Part shown: positions 10,991-23,206 of the stretch, piece by piece
How the letters are laid out: every line of letters starts with the position of its first letter
How positions within the stretch are numbered: the stretch's first letter is position 1
Source: Poecilobothrus nobilitatus
Lineage: Eukaryota > Arthropoda > Insecta > Diptera > Dolichopodidae
Assembly (NCBI GenBank): GCA_947095535.1
Contig: OX352772.1
Span: forward strand, 218,114,448-218,178,447
Direction: 5' to 3'
DNA length: 64,000 nt
The notes under the pieces: generated by a model
The model's input: only the letters and a program-made list of their open reading frames with translations
The model's database searches: none
What the model was told of the DNA's origin: nothing
Translations under genes and position numbers: made by a program

Positions 10991-11769
10991 TCTAGTTGTT
11001 TATAAAGATTGTATACTTGTTTTAAGAATTGATAAACATGGAAATAGTAAGAAAAAATTGCTTTTTATTTTTGCTTGCAATTTTGAGATGTTTTTGTTTG
11101 CATTTTTTATATGTTTGCATTCATTTCTTGTTTTCTTTTTCTTTCGTTTTTTTTTATGACAAGTATTTAAAGAAGAGGAAGGAAAAACCATTAATTAATT
11201 GTTATGTAAAAATGTTGAAAAAAAAAAAAAAACAGGAAATCAAAAAAATATCTAGCGTGGTACATGCTTACTTATTGATGTATACCTGGCTTAAGAAATA
11301 GGCGCATATGAAAGTAGAAAGAAAAAATGCTTTATAAAATTTAAAGAGAAAAATGAAAACAGAACAAAATAAGTGTAACTACATTTCTTTAAAATTTTGC
11401 AACTATTTTTAAAAATTAAAAGAAAAAGTGAAAACTGAATTTATTTAATTTTTATTTAAATCTTACATAAAGATTCAACCTTGACAAAATTGATGCAATT
11501 TTGAAAGAATTTATTTCTTATTGTTTTTTTTTTTTTTTTCTATGAAGTATTTAAAGAAGAGGAAAGAAAACATTGTTAGTATCACCGTATAAGATGTTAT
11601 TATTATGTAAGAATGTTGGAAAAAAAGCGATTATAAAATAAGTTAATTGCTTTTGATACTTAGAGTTGTACATAGTAGTGTAAATAGTAGTAGTGTTTTT
11701 CAAATAACAAGCAAGACATTATGTATAAATTGTGTAAAAAGTTAAAAAATGATTAATAGAGTGAAAATT
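10991..11769. other. AT-rich region with an imperfect ~390-bp duplication
   Basis: TATTTAAAGAAGAGGAA occurs at about 11164 and again at about 11548. Each is preceded by a long T run and followed by a similar TATGTAA.AATGTTG word, giving a diverged direct duplication. A 90-codon open frame at 11029-11301 is almost all Phe, Leu and Lys and I do not accept it as a gene. Probably the upstream region of polB copy C. Confidence 0.4.
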
Positions 11770-13269
11770 CTAAGATTTTAAAGAAGCAAAAGACCTTGAC
11801 ATTTCGGAAATTTGGGAAGTTATTTCAAAAATTTTCCAAAGCAACTCCGACGGATTATCTACAGATACGTTCTGTATAAATGTTACATATGTACGACTTT
11901 TAACCGGGAGATATAGAGGAAAAAGATACAACAATTTTGAAGAAGAATGTAATAAAAGAAGAGGCATAATTTCAATTAAAAACAAAGATAATCTATGCTT
12001 ACTACGTGCGTTAGTTGTTGCTATCTCATTCATAGATCTGTTGACTACTGTAAAATGCGAAAAGATGTAGGTCAACTTCAATTGAAAGCAGCGTTACAAC
12101 TAATTAGAAATTCAAATGTAAGCATCCCAGCAAAAGGTGCTAGTATCAGTGAGCTGAAAAAATTTCAACTGCACCTTTCTAAATATCAAATTGTAGTTTT
12201 TGATTTCAGAGGAAAAGGAAAATCGATTATTTTTCAAGGTAAAGAAGATAAGGAAAAAAGATTGAATTTGATATACGATTACGGTCACTTCAATGTAATT
12301 ACATCATTAACAGCAGCATTTAGTTGTGATTACTTTTGCCAAACATGTAATGTGCCATATAACAATAGATTGTCTCACAGATGTAAACAGTCGTGTTTCT
12401 TTTGCAAATCATCTCCAGCATGTGACGCAAATTTTCCAAATATTAAATGTGATGTATGCAATCGAAGTTTTAAAGGTCAAACTTGTTTTGATAATCATAA
12501 AGCAACATAATCTACAAATAAAAAATATATTTGCACTCTAATAAATTCCTGTTCAAAATGCTTTAAAGTATACAGAGCTGATGTAAATCATATATGCTAT
12601 GGACATTTGTGTAAAAACTGTAATACAAATGTTGCTTCTGCTTTATTATACCATGTAAAGAATTAGCTGAACTTAAGAATACATTTTATATTTTCTACGA
12701 TCTCGAAACAACTCAAGATGATATCATCGGGGAGAAACTTCATGAAGGTGTTGCAATAGGGGATATAATTGAACATCAGCCTGATTTATGTATTTCTGAA
12801 CAACGTTGCAGGCATTGTATATTATTCAATTCAATTCAATTGAATTTTATTTCCAACTAAAAATACATATGTGATATAACTAATAATAACAAAATATATA
12901 TAATACAAGTTATAATTAGCTTAGGAATACTATTCAAAATTAGGAAATAATTAAAAAAGGTCCATCTTTTATACTAATATGTATAAGTAGCGATGGATCC
13001 CTCTAATACTAAATAAAAGGAAAAGATATATTTAAAATAAAATAGAAACTTACTAACTAACTGTGGGGTTAAAAAGAAGTAATAAAAAATAGAAAAATAA
13101 GTGTACAGTAATATAGAATTTTTAAAACAATTTTATGAATTTTAAAAATAATTTTATAAGCATTTCAAGATTTCAAAATTTGACGAAGAACACAAAATAT
13201 AATAAAAATTACAAGAAAAAAGTAAAGATTAAAAAAATAATTATATTAAAAATGAAATTTATGTTTAAA

Positions 13270-16182
13270 TTATATTAAATTCAGAGATAAATATTCAATT
13301 TCTGACATGCTAAATTGAAAAAGCCATTGACGTACATTAGAAGAAAAAGAAGATGGATTCCTGTCATTTCTTATAAAGCTAGGATGATTAAAAATTTTTG
13401 GAGCACGAATATCGAAGAAGTGACCAAAATGAGAAGTGCGGGCTCGAGGAATCACAGCAAAATTACTATGATTAATTCTTAAATTATAGTTTGAAATATG
13501 ACGTTGAGTTAAATAGCCCGACTTTGTAAAGAATATTTTCAGAGTTTTATAGAAGTACAGGTGACGGAGCGGAAGAATATCAAGTTTTCTAAAAATAGGA
13601 AAGCTGGAAGTGAAACGATTTTTTCTTGAAATTATTCGAATGGCATGCTTATGACAATATAACAACCCACATATTCTGCTAAAATAATAATATTGAAGTT
13701 TAGAGTTAAATATACCAAAGTAAACCGTTTTTAATTTCTGCAAGTAGTACAGGTGACGGTTGACATTGTTTAGACTTTTTTTTAAACAAGAACAGTGATC
13801 TGACCAAATTAAACTATTATCAATTAAAATTCCAAGATATTTAAAGATTTTAACACAATCAATAGTAAAACACGATTCACAACAGGAGAAGTTCTCTATA
13901 AAAGAAAACATGTGTGTGTAATCAGGAGAAATTGGGAATTTTTTATAACTAGGAGAATAATACATTAGAGAATAATCTATATTGGAAAGATTTGAAACAC
14001 TGAAACACATATATTTAGTTTTTGGACTGATAACTAATTTGTGCAAATGAAACCATTGTCTAATTAGGTTTAGATCAAAGTTTAAGTTACAAACAATATC
14101 AAAAAATTGTTACAAGAATAGGTGAGACAGGTGTCGTCAGCAAATGCTGTAAGTTTACCATAGAATTTCTGGGAGAATAGAGAATTAATATAAATGTTAA
14201 ACAAGATAGGTCCTAGGACTGATCCTTGAGGTGCAGCAACCCGAGCATGTTTTAAAGAACTAAAACTTCCCTTAATTTTTGTTCCCTGTTTTCTATCATT
14301 GAGATAGGAGCTAAACCAATCCAAAATGAAGCCGCGAAAACCAGCTTTATATAGTTTCACTAAAAGAATCCGATGGCAAACAGTGTCGAATGCTTTAGAA
14401 ATATCAATAAATAAGGCAGAAGTAGAATTACCATTATTTAAGCTATTGTATATTTCCCCGCAAAATTTTAAGAGGGCATCTTCAGTGCTTTTTCCAATAC
14501 TGAAACCAAATTGATTAGTATTAAAAAATTTAGTATTATTTAAAAAGTTAACAATGCGTTTTTTGATAGCCTTTTCAAAAATTTTAGATATCGGAGAGAG
14601 AAGAGAGATAGGTCGGTAATTATTTACATTCAACGAAGAACCTTTTTTAAACAAAGGAATAACTTCAGCAATTTTTAAACCTGCAGGAAAATGACCAGAA
14701 TGAACGCTGAAATTAAATATAAAGCACAACACATCTACAAAATACAAAGAAATTTCTTTGAGAATTCTATTTGAAACTTTATCGTAAGAGATAGAAACAC
14801 TATTATCCAAATTACAGATTAGCTTGTGTACTTCCAATGAAGTAAAGTCAGCGAAATGAAAACTATTGCACTGAAAAGAATCATCGATAATTAAAGGAAA
14901 GGAGGACAGATCTACACTAATATCAGAATTTAAAACTAAATCATTTGTAACATTAATAAAGTATGTATTAAAATAATTAGCAGTAGTTAAAGGATTAGTT
15001 ACAATATTATTTTCAATCTCAAGCGTGATATCATTATATAGAAGATTTTTATTTAAAATTTCATTAACTACTTTCCATTCATTTTTAGGATTACCACGAT
15101 TCCTGTTCATTTTTAAAATAAAATAGTTATCTTTACACCTAATTACATTTGTTTTAATTTTTTTACAAAGTTTATTATAACATAGTTTAAGACGAATATT
15201 ATTAGAATGAGATTTAACTAAGGAACACATTTTATTTCTACGTTTTATTAAATTTAACAAAGAACGAGTCATCCAAGGTTTTAATTTTGTTCCAGAATTA
15301 CGAAAAACTTGACGAAAACAATTATTAATATGACTAAATAGAATCTCACAAAAATTATAATAAGCAAGAGAAGCATCAGCTGAATTATATACACTAGGCC
15401 AGCACTCAAACTTTAACCTATCCCTAAGTTCAGAAAAATTTATTACGGAAAAATTATAAGAATTATTTTTCCTTTTAAAAACTTTAATATTATTAAATAA
15501 ATGAATAGATAGAGAAATTAAGCAATGATCAGTTATATGCAAATCTAATACTTCACAGGAATAAAAAAAATTATTATAAATTACCTGTCGTATAAAAAGA
15601 TGGTCAAGGCAAGTACCAGAGGCTGGTCGTGTAGGTTCACAAATAACAGAACAGAAACCAAAGGATGATAAAAAATGATAAATAATTATCAACATCAGAA
15701 TTATTGATCAGTAAAATATTAATGTTAAAATCATCTAATAAAATTAGATTTTTTGAAGAAATCGAAGATAAAAAACTTGATAATTCTTCCACAAAGACAC
15801 CAATATTTATACCGTGTAATTTATAAATGCAAACGAAACAAAAACTCACTCCATTAAAATCAATTATAACTTTCAGCAAATCACACGAAACAAAATTGAA
15901 ATTGAAAAACTTACAATTAAGATCACTTCTAAGATAAACAGCTACTCCACCAGCAGAATATGAATTATTACAGCAAACTTGAAGATTGAAATTAGGAATA
16001 CAGTAATTCTCTTTTTCCTCGTCAAAAATCCAAATTTCAGTAAGAAATATAATGTCAGGCAAAATAACGAGTGACTCAAGATAGCTTACAAGATGAATAA
16101 AGTTCTTCCTCAAACTTCTGATATTTTGATGAAAAACTAAAATATTAGAAGGAGAGTTAGAGATTCTCAAATTCTCGTGCAC
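13270..16182 (-). pseudogene. CR1-like ORF2: AP endonuclease plus reverse transcriptase
   Basis: Encodes the enzyme that nicks target DNA and reverse-transcribes the element RNA in place. From the ATG at 16182: HQNIRSL (about 16125), LTEIW (16030), GGVAVYLR (15935), a LLDDFN motif (15735, usual Gly of GDFN is Asp), then ITDHCLI (15530). The reverse transcriptase follows with KKGSSLNVNNYRPISLL (14620), FIDISKAFDTV (14400), PQGSVLGP (14230) and AFADDT (14120). The thumb and carboxy-terminal region is 13270-14046. Two frameshifts, near 15640-15695 and near 14050-14085, break it. All catalytic motifs seen are otherwise intact, so this is a fairly recent copy. Confidence 0.85.
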
Positions 16183-16310
16183 GATGGAACAGCAATCGCG
16201 TATACTTTGTCAAGGAATCGTTAAAATAGACAGGAAACTCCTTATTTTTATCCTTATTAAAAATTAGCAATTTTTTTTTCTCCATAATTAATTGTTTTTT
16301 GCCAAAAGAA

Positions 16311-17067
16311 CTAACACACAATATTATTGTTTGATTTATTCAAATTTTTACTTGTTTGTTTTGAATTTACATTTTTTATGAAACAGTATGAAATGTCACT
16401 TTCATTAATATTTTTATCCACCTTTGAGAAAAGTGATATAACCCGCTCTTTCACATTGCTTACATTGACATTAGGAATTCCAATTATGTCAATATCTTTC
16501 CTTTTTCTGTGTAGTTCAAGTTTATTAACTTTAAGTTCAAGAGAATTAATTTTCTCTCTTAAATGCTCTCTTTCTTCAAGTAAACTCTTAATTTGAAAAT
16601 TATTTTCAGCAATTAAGTTTCTCATCTCTAAGTTTAAATAGTATAGAGAAGAGAGAGAAATATTCTCTTCAATATTACTATTTTGAGCTGAAGTGAAAGA
16701 GCTTGTTGTTTTTATCAAATTAAGATGATCACTGACTGTTGTTAGTGGTGGTGAAATAATATCAGTATTAGACGGTATATCCACATTTGAAATTGTAGTT
16801 TGTTGAGTAACAGCATTAGAAACAGCATTAGAGAAACTCGGAGTGATAGTAGTTGAAGGTGGTGGTAAACTGCTATCTCTGAGAAAAGAGTGTCGTCTCT
16901 TCATGCTGCATATGTTACATCTGTAGCCGCTCGAAGAAGCTTTAAAAAAAATCCAAATCTGCACTCGTAATATTGGCACAACTACAGTGAAAAGACTTTT
17001 TGCAAACACCGCATGCTATATATGAAATATGGCGTCCATTCTTCAACTTACAAATTCCGCAATTCAT
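16311..17067 (-). pseudogene. CR1-like ORF1 with PHD-like zinc finger and coiled coil
   Basis: Starting from the ATG at 17067 the first 40 residues hold a Cys/His pattern (MNCGICKLKNG, then ACGVCKKSFHCSC) and, after a frameshift near 16950, CNICSMKRR: together a PHD-like zinc finger as seen in CR1-group ORF1 proteins. A Ser/Thr-rich linker follows, then a charged heptad-rich stretch (about 16470-16640, SLLEEREHLREKINSLELKV) typical of coiled coils, then a short RNA-binding-like end with DIDIIGIPN. Presumed RNA chaperone of the retrotransposon particle. It stops at 16311, about 130 bp before ORF2. Confidence 0.7.
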
Positions 17068-19664
17068 TATATTAATATAATTTATACTTTTCCAGCAATA
17101 AAAGATACAATTTTTGCAACAACTAAAATCAAAATCCCAATCTCAGTGCAAGACAAGTACAATAAATCCAAAATTAAGTTTAAAATAAAAAAAAAATATA
17201 AAAAAAATTCAAATTAAACAATCTCTCGCAGATGTTACCCCACATAACGTTAGTAAGAGAATGTTGAAAGATGCAATTTTTGTGGACTTCGACAACATGT
17301 GTTGAAAAAAAATCCAATACAAATGTTTTTAGAATATATACTCAACCAAAGAAAAATATTTGATAAAGTTGTAGTTATTGCACATAATGGACAAGCATTT
17401 GATAATCAGTTTTTATTAAACTATATCTTAGAAAAAACCATCATCAAACCAAAACTAATAATGAGGGAAACAAAGATAATTTTAATGCTGTTAGATAACG
17501 TGAAATTTATTGATTCATTAAACTATTTTCCAATGCCGTTATCTAGTTTGCCGAAAGCGTTTGATTTAGACATAAATTTTAAAAGATAAAATTAAAAAAG
17601 GATATTTTCCTCATATGTTTAATCGTAAAAACAATATAAAATATAATGAAAAGTTACCCGATCGTAAATATTACTGTTATAATTCAATGAGTGTATCGGA
17701 AAGAAAACAATTTCTTCAATGGTATGAAGAAAATAAAAACAAGTCTTTTATCCTCCAAAATGAACTTGTAGAATATTGTATGAATGACGCAAAAATTTTG
17801 ACAGCAGCCTGTATTAAATTCAGACAACTAGTTTTGGAAGAATGTAAGGTTGAGCCATTTTTAGAGGCCACTACAATTGCTTCAGCGTGTTATTTGGTGT
17901 TTAGAAGGAATTTTTTAAAACCGTATACAATTGGACTTATACCTCAACAAGGATATCGCTTATCAAAAAACCACTCAATCATTGCCATAAAATGGTTAAT
18001 GTGGGAAGAAAACAAAGAAAAATAAAAATTCAGCATAGTGGTAATGGAAAAGAAAAAGTTATTTTTGGTCTTCGTGTTGACGGATATTGTACAGACACAA
18101 AACAAATATTTGAGTTTTATGGTTGTTATTACCATGGCCATCCAAAATGTTTCAAAAATAATAATGATAAAAATATGAAACACGTTATGAGGCTACATTA
18201 TCGAAAGCCAATAAATTACGATCTTTAGGTTATCAAGTAATTGAAAAGTGGGAGTGTGAATTTCGAAACGAAATGAGATCAAAAGAATACGAAGCATTTT
18301 TCTCAAAATTGGAGAACGAAAGTTTGATATCACTAAAACCACGTGACGCGTTTTATGGTGGTAGAACAGGAAACACAAGAACATATTATAAATGTGCACC
18401 TGGTGAGAAAATAATGTATATAAATATATGCTCACTATATCCTTGGGTGTGTAAATACGGAAAATTTCCAGTGGGTCATCCAAAAGTTCAGGTTGGACAA
18501 ATTGAGTGCAATAAATTAAATTTAAATGATACTGAAGGATTAATAAAGGCATTGATACTTCCTCCAGAAAAACTTTATCACCCGGTTTTGCCTATAAATC
18601 AAAATAATAAGCTAATGTTTTCCTGCTGTCAAACATGTAGCTTGGAAATGAATAATGATGACTGCTCTCATAACAATCGTAGTCGGTCAATTTTAGAAAC
18701 ATGGGTTATAGATGAAGTAAGAAGAGCATTTAAACAGGGATACAAAATTGTGCAAATATACGAGGTATGGGAGTATACTGTTAAACAATTTAATCCCCTT
18801 ACATCACAACAAGGAATTTTCACTGAAATGATGAACAAGTTCTTTAAAATTATACAAGAAGCTTCTGGCTGACCTAGCTTTTGTAGAACACCAAAGGAAA
18901 AGTGCAAATATTTAGAAAAATTTTCAAAGTGGAAGGCATAAATTTATAGTTTAACGAAATAGAAAAAAATCCTGGACTTAGATCATTAGCTAAATTAATG
19001 TTAACCTCTTTCTGGTGTAAATTTGGGCAGAGAGAAAATCAACCAAAAACAGAAATCATAAATGAGCCTTATGAATTATTTACTCTTCTTACTGATCCTT
19101 CCAAGAGTGTAAATCAAATAACTCACTTATTAACAGTTAACGTTTGTATAGCTGCTTACACTACCACACAAGCTCGTTTAAAATTGTATTCTTATTTAAA
19201 CAATTTAAAAGAACGAGTTTTGTATTACGATACTGATTCAATAATATATGTAGCACGTGAAGGAGAATATAATCCTCCAACAGGAATTTTCATAGGAGAT
19301 ATGACAGATGAGCTTGAAGAATATGGAATAGGAAGTTACATTAAAGAATTTGTCAGTGGGGGTGTAAAGAACTATGCATACAAAATATATAATACCAACT
19401 CCAAATGTGAAAAAACTGTTTGCAAAGTCAAAGGTATTCGTTTAAATTATAACGCTTCACAAAAAATAAATTTTGGCTCTTTGAAACAATTAGTTAAAAA
19501 ATTAAACAATAACATTTAAACAATACAATAAATACAATAAACAATAAATATAACATTTCCTAGTATTCGTCGAACATACGATCACAGAGTCATCACTGTT
19601 CCTGAAAGAAACACATATCGAATAAATTCCAGAAATGAAATGATGTTTAACTTTTCAATAATAA

Positions 19665-20567
19665 TGTCAAAAGCACAAATAGTATCTGAAATTCATCGTC
19701 CAGTTAAACGTAGATTTCGAAGACGAAAAATATCTCAAATAGGGTTAAATGATACATGGGAAATTCATCTTGTAGATATGTCGGCCTATTAAAAAGTGAA
19801 TAATGGATACAAGTTCCTTTTAGCTGTTATCGATATATTTTCGAAATATACATATGCCGAAAAAGTTAAATCAAAGGCAGCAGATGACGTAGTTAAAAGT
19901 ATGGAAAAGATTTTTAAAAGGGAGGGGAAGTCTCCAAAAAATATTTATTCTGACCAGGGAAAAGAATTTTTCAACAACAAATTCCAAAATTTGATGAAAA
20001 GCTATAAAATAAATCACTATCATACTTATTCAGAAATGAATTAATAGAACATTAAAATGAATTATGTGGAAACAGTTTAGTTTACAAGGAAATTTTAAAT
20101 GGATAGAACTTTTAGCAAAACTAATTGGAAAATATAATAACACAAAACACAGTACAATTAAGTTAAAACCAAACCAAGTTACATCACAAAATGAAAAACA
20201 AATTCTTCGTTCAATTGACAATTACCCTAAAATATTTAATAAGGGAAAATTTAATGTTGGTGATTTTGTTAGAATTGCTAGGTCTAAAGGTACTTTTCAA
20301 AAAGGATATGAACCTAACTATTCAACTGAAGTTTTTAAAATAGCTTTCAAAAACAAGACAGACCCGATTACATATAGTTTAAAAGATTATAAAAATAAAT
20401 TAGTTCATGGTGGCTTCTATGAACAGGAACTAACTAGTGTCAAAGACATCAATGCTTATTTAATTGAAAAAATTTTAAAACGAAAAGGCAATAAAGTACA
20501 TGTAAAATATTTAGGCTTTGGAAATAGTCATAATCAATGGATAAGTAAATATGATATTCTTTCATAA
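19665..20567 (+). pseudogene. INT: Polinton integrase (retroviral type) of the older element
   Basis: DDE integrase that joins Polinton ends to target DNA. It begins near the ATG at 19665 (SKAQIVSEIHRP), with DTWEIHLVDM (first Asp region, 19756), AVIDIFSKYTYAE (19822), SDQGKEFFN (second Asp, 19950) and HYHTYSEM (20018). The segment holding the catalytic Glu is damaged by a short deletion and stop at about 20038-20060. Reading then continues in another frame (20064-20567) to a chromodomain-like end with VKYLGFGNSHNQWISKYDI. A further stop sits near 19790. The gene directly follows polB copy C on the same strand, unlike the younger element, where the two are at opposite ends. Confidence 0.85.
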
Positions 20568-20734
20568 AAAAAGTATAATTAGAATTTATGTAAAAAACTT
20601 TTTCTTAACTTTAGAGGACTGTTAAATGCAACAATGTTGTAAAAATGCTAATAGAAAAAATAAAAATAGAAAAATATTTTTATTATACTAATAAAAATAA
20701 ATAATTTAGGAATAGGTAAATAAAAAATAATATT
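20556..20734 (+). repeat. Unit 1 of a flank tandem repeat behind the integrase
   Basis: ATTCTTTCATAAAAAA..GTATAATTAGAATTTATG starts a unit of about 170-180 bp that also holds CAACAATGTTG (20629-20639). The same unit recurs at 36932-37100 and in part at 37101-37195. The younger Polinton sits between units 1 and 2. Confidence 0.85.
20729..20734. repeat. Left target site duplication AATATT of the younger Polinton
   Basis: AATATT directly precedes AGTAGTATG, and the same six bases follow CATACTACT at 36930-36935. Six-base duplications are the norm for Polintons. Confidence 0.9.
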
Positions 20735-21174
20735 AGTAGTATGTATATGCTGTTTGAGAGTCAGGAGGAGCTTTTTTAAAGCTTTTATTATGCCGTTACA
20801 GCGCCAGGAGGAGCTTTTATTCAACAGTTCTCCTAAATGTATGCAATAAAATTGTGATAAGTAAAAAGTTTTATGCTTTTGAGTATTTTAAATTAAGCTT
20901 AGCGGTTAGAATATCAGTTATGTTTAAATTTCAAATTAAAGCAGTAATAAGCTAAAGATATTGTTCTTACTGTTCTTAATTAAATATGAAAAGTTTTTAA
21001 AGTTTTGGTTTGGTTTGGTTTAAATACAAAGTTAATATTATCAAAGTTTAAACTTGATTTAATATTTCCATGAAAATTGAAAAAAAAGTTTAAAAAATAA
21101 AATAAGCTTAAGCTATTGAACGGAATATTCTTAATTAGATATGAAAAGTTTATTAAAGTTTAAACTTGATTTAA
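20735..21174 (+). repeat. Left terminal inverted repeat of the younger Polinton
   Basis: About 440 bp matching the complement of 36490-36929 with roughly eight single-base differences that I could count (about 98 percent). It contains CAGGAGGAGCTTTT twice, at 20762 and 20805, close to the tip. Confidence 0.9.
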
Positions 21175-22331
21175 TATTTCCGTGAAAATTGAAAAAAAGT
21201 TTTATAAATTAAAATAAAAAATAAATTTAAGCTATTGAGCTGAATATTTCTAATTAGATATGCAAAGTTTTTTAAGTTTGGTTTATTTTTAATATTATTA
21301 AAGTTTAAGCTTGATTTAATATTTCTGTGAAAAATGAAAAAAAAGTTTTATAAATTAAAATAAAAAATAAAATAAGCTTAAACTATTGAACGGAATATTC
21401 TTAATTAGATATGAAAAGTTTATTAAAGTTTAAGCTTGATTTAATATTTACGTGAAAAATTAAAAAGAGTTTTATAAAATAAAAAAATAAGCTTAAGCTA
21501 TTGTGTTGAATATTCTTAATTAGATATGAAAAGATTTTAAAGTTTTGACTTTAATACAAAGTTAATATACAAAATTAATATAATATCAATGTTATTTATT
21601 TATTTATTTATATTAATATTACATACATAAATGTAATGCAATATTATTGAACCATCGGCTACCAAGGCCATTATAGGTTTTTTGTACTATTATTAAATTA
21701 TATACTAATATTATTTATTTTGTTTATATTATATACTATATATTTACATTATATTTGGTCGTAAGGGGGGTATGTAAAGAAAAAAACACTTACGACCTGT
21801 GCAGGGATCGAACCCACACTCCTTCGGTTAATATGCCACACGCCTACCCACTAGGCTACCGAAGCCCCTATCAATGTTAAAATTCTTCTTCTACTCATAA
21901 CACTTTTTTCTGCATACTTTTAGGCGAACGCTTGGTTATGTAACTTAAAACTTGATTTAAAATTGCTGAAATATTTTTATATGTGGGAAGCTATGAAAAG
22001 TTTTTCAAGCTTTTAGTTTGGTTTAAATACAAAGTTATTATAATCAAAGTTTAAACTTGATTTAATATTAACCTGAAAAATTGAAAAAAAGTTTTAAAAA
22101 TTTAATCATAAAAAACTTCAGCTATTGTGTTGAAAATTCGAAATTAGTTATAAAAAGTTTTAAAAGTTTGGTTTATATTCAAAGTTATTATTATCATTAA
22201 GTTTAAGCTTAATTTAATAGTTACTTACCTAAAAATTTAAATATAAAACTTTTTATATTTAAAACAATAATAAACTTAAGAAGTTAAACTGTAGTACTGA
22301 GTATTAAAAAGATAATATGAAAAGTTTTTAA
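21175..22331. repeat. Left subterminal degenerate repeats
   Basis: A unit of roughly 110-150 bp (AAGCTTAAGCTATTG..., TTAATTAGATATGAAAAG, TTTAAACTTGATTTAATATTT) repeats with drift; TTAATTAGATATGAAAAG-type anchors lie near 21131, 21250, 21400 and 21512. The right end has only one such unit, inside its terminal repeat. Confidence 0.7.
21765..21870 (-). ncRNA. tRNA-like pol III promoter unit (SINE-like) in the Polinton
   Basis: On the minus strand TAGCCTAGTGGG fits the pol III A box (TRGYNNARNNGG) exactly, and GGTTCGATCCC about 45 bp later fits the B box. A true tRNA is not formed: CTTCGGT before the A box pairs perfectly with ACCGAAG after it in place of a normal acceptor stem. The likeliest reading is a tRNA-derived SINE head, inserted between the left terminal repeat and the polymerase. 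Confidence 0.55.
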
Positions 22332-23137
22332 AGTAGGGTTTAAATACAAAACTATTATTAGGCAAGTTTAAGCTTGGTTTAAAATTTACTTGAAAAATTA
22401 AAGAAAAGTTTTTTAAATTAATAATATTAAGCTTAAGCTATAGTGCTGTTGAAAATTTTCAAACAGATTAGAAAAGTTTTCGAAGTTAATATTATTAAAG
22501 TTTAGATTTAGATGAATTAATATTTAACTGAAAAGTTAAAAGTTTTTTATGTTTTCAAATTTTAAAAGTTAAGCTGGTTAAAGTGAAGATATGAAAAGTT
22601 TATTAAGTCTTGTTTAAGTAATTAATAAAGTTAAAGCTTTTGGTTTAATATTTATCTGAAAAATTAAAAAAAATGTTTTTAAAAAATTGAAAGACACTTT
22701 TAATGTGTGTATAATATTTTTTTTAAACATCTTTAAGTAGGGTTTAAATACAAAACTATTATTAGGCAAGTTTAAGCTTGGTTTAAAATTTACTTGAAAA
22801 ATTAAAGAAAAGTTTTTTAAATTAATAATATTAAGCTTAAGCTATAGTGCTGTTGAAAATTTTCAAACAGATTAGAAAAGTTTTCGAAGTTAATATTATT
22901 AAAGTTTAGATTTAGATGAATTAATATTTAACTGAAAAGTTAAAAGTTTTTTATGTTTTCAAATTTTAAAAGTTAAGCTGGTTAAAGTGAAGATATGAAA
23001 AGTTTATTAAGTCTTGTTTAAGTAATTAATAAAGTTAAAGCTTTTGGTTTAATATTTATCTGAAAAATTAAAAAAAATGTTTTTAAAAAATTGAAAGACA
23101 CTTTTAATGTGTGTATAATATTTTTTTTAAACATCTT
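22332..23137. repeat. Identical 403-bp tandem duplication
   Basis: 22332-22734 and 22735-23137 appear base-for-base identical by eye across the whole 403 bp, abutting with no spacer. They start AAGTAGGGTTTAAATAC and end TTTTAAACATCTTTA. They lie between the subterminal repeats and the end of the polymerase gene. Confidence 0.9.
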
Positions 23138-23206
23138 TAAATTGTGATTTTTATTATTAATATTAAGCTAACAAAAATTTGATTTTTTTATTTTGTTTTT
23201 TTATAA

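Larger units (their letters stand above)
12825..17215 (-). mobile_element. CR1-like non-LTR retrotransposon inserted in polB copy C
   Basis: About 4.4 kb on the minus strand with two coding regions (zinc-finger ORF1, endonuclease plus reverse transcriptase ORF2). The 3' end, near 12825, is a short ATTGA microsatellite (CAATTCAATTCAATT on the plus strand) instead of poly(A), a habit of CR1-clade elements. Polymerase coding text flanks it on both sides. The exact 5' boundary lies between about 17212 and 17250. Confidence 0.75.
11776..19519 (+). pseudogene. polB: Polinton DNA polymerase B, lineage 1, copy C (split by a retrotransposon)
   Basis: The longest lineage-1 polymerase here. Blocks: DISEIWEVISKIFQSNSDG (11798), Cys-rich zinc stretch CQTCNVPY...HRCKQSC (12336-12400), CDVCNRSF (12451), exonuclease motif YDLETTQ (12699). 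Sequence stops matching at about 12822 and resumes at about 17255. Then AHNGQAFDNQF (17380), RRNFLKPYTIGLIP (17900), polymerase motif A as INICSLYPW (18420, canonical first Asp replaced by Asn), motif B as SFWCKFGQR (19010, canonical Gly replaced by Cys) and motif C as YYDTDSIIY (19230). Frameshifts near 12050, 12510, 12660, 17590, 18000, 18228 and 18870-18990. A KGIRLN element follows motif C. The integrase gene follows at once on the same strand. Confidence 0.88.

Noticed and set aside
11029..11301. 90-codon open frame
   Set aside because: Almost only Phe, Leu, Cys and Lys from T and A runs; no relative seen and it overlaps a diverged duplication.
16327..16596. 89-codon plus-strand frame
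   Set aside because: Antisense of the CR1-like ORF1 coiled coil.
21765..21870. Functional tRNA gene on the minus strand
   Set aside because: Pol III boxes fit, but acceptor and anticodon arms do not form; treated as SINE-like.
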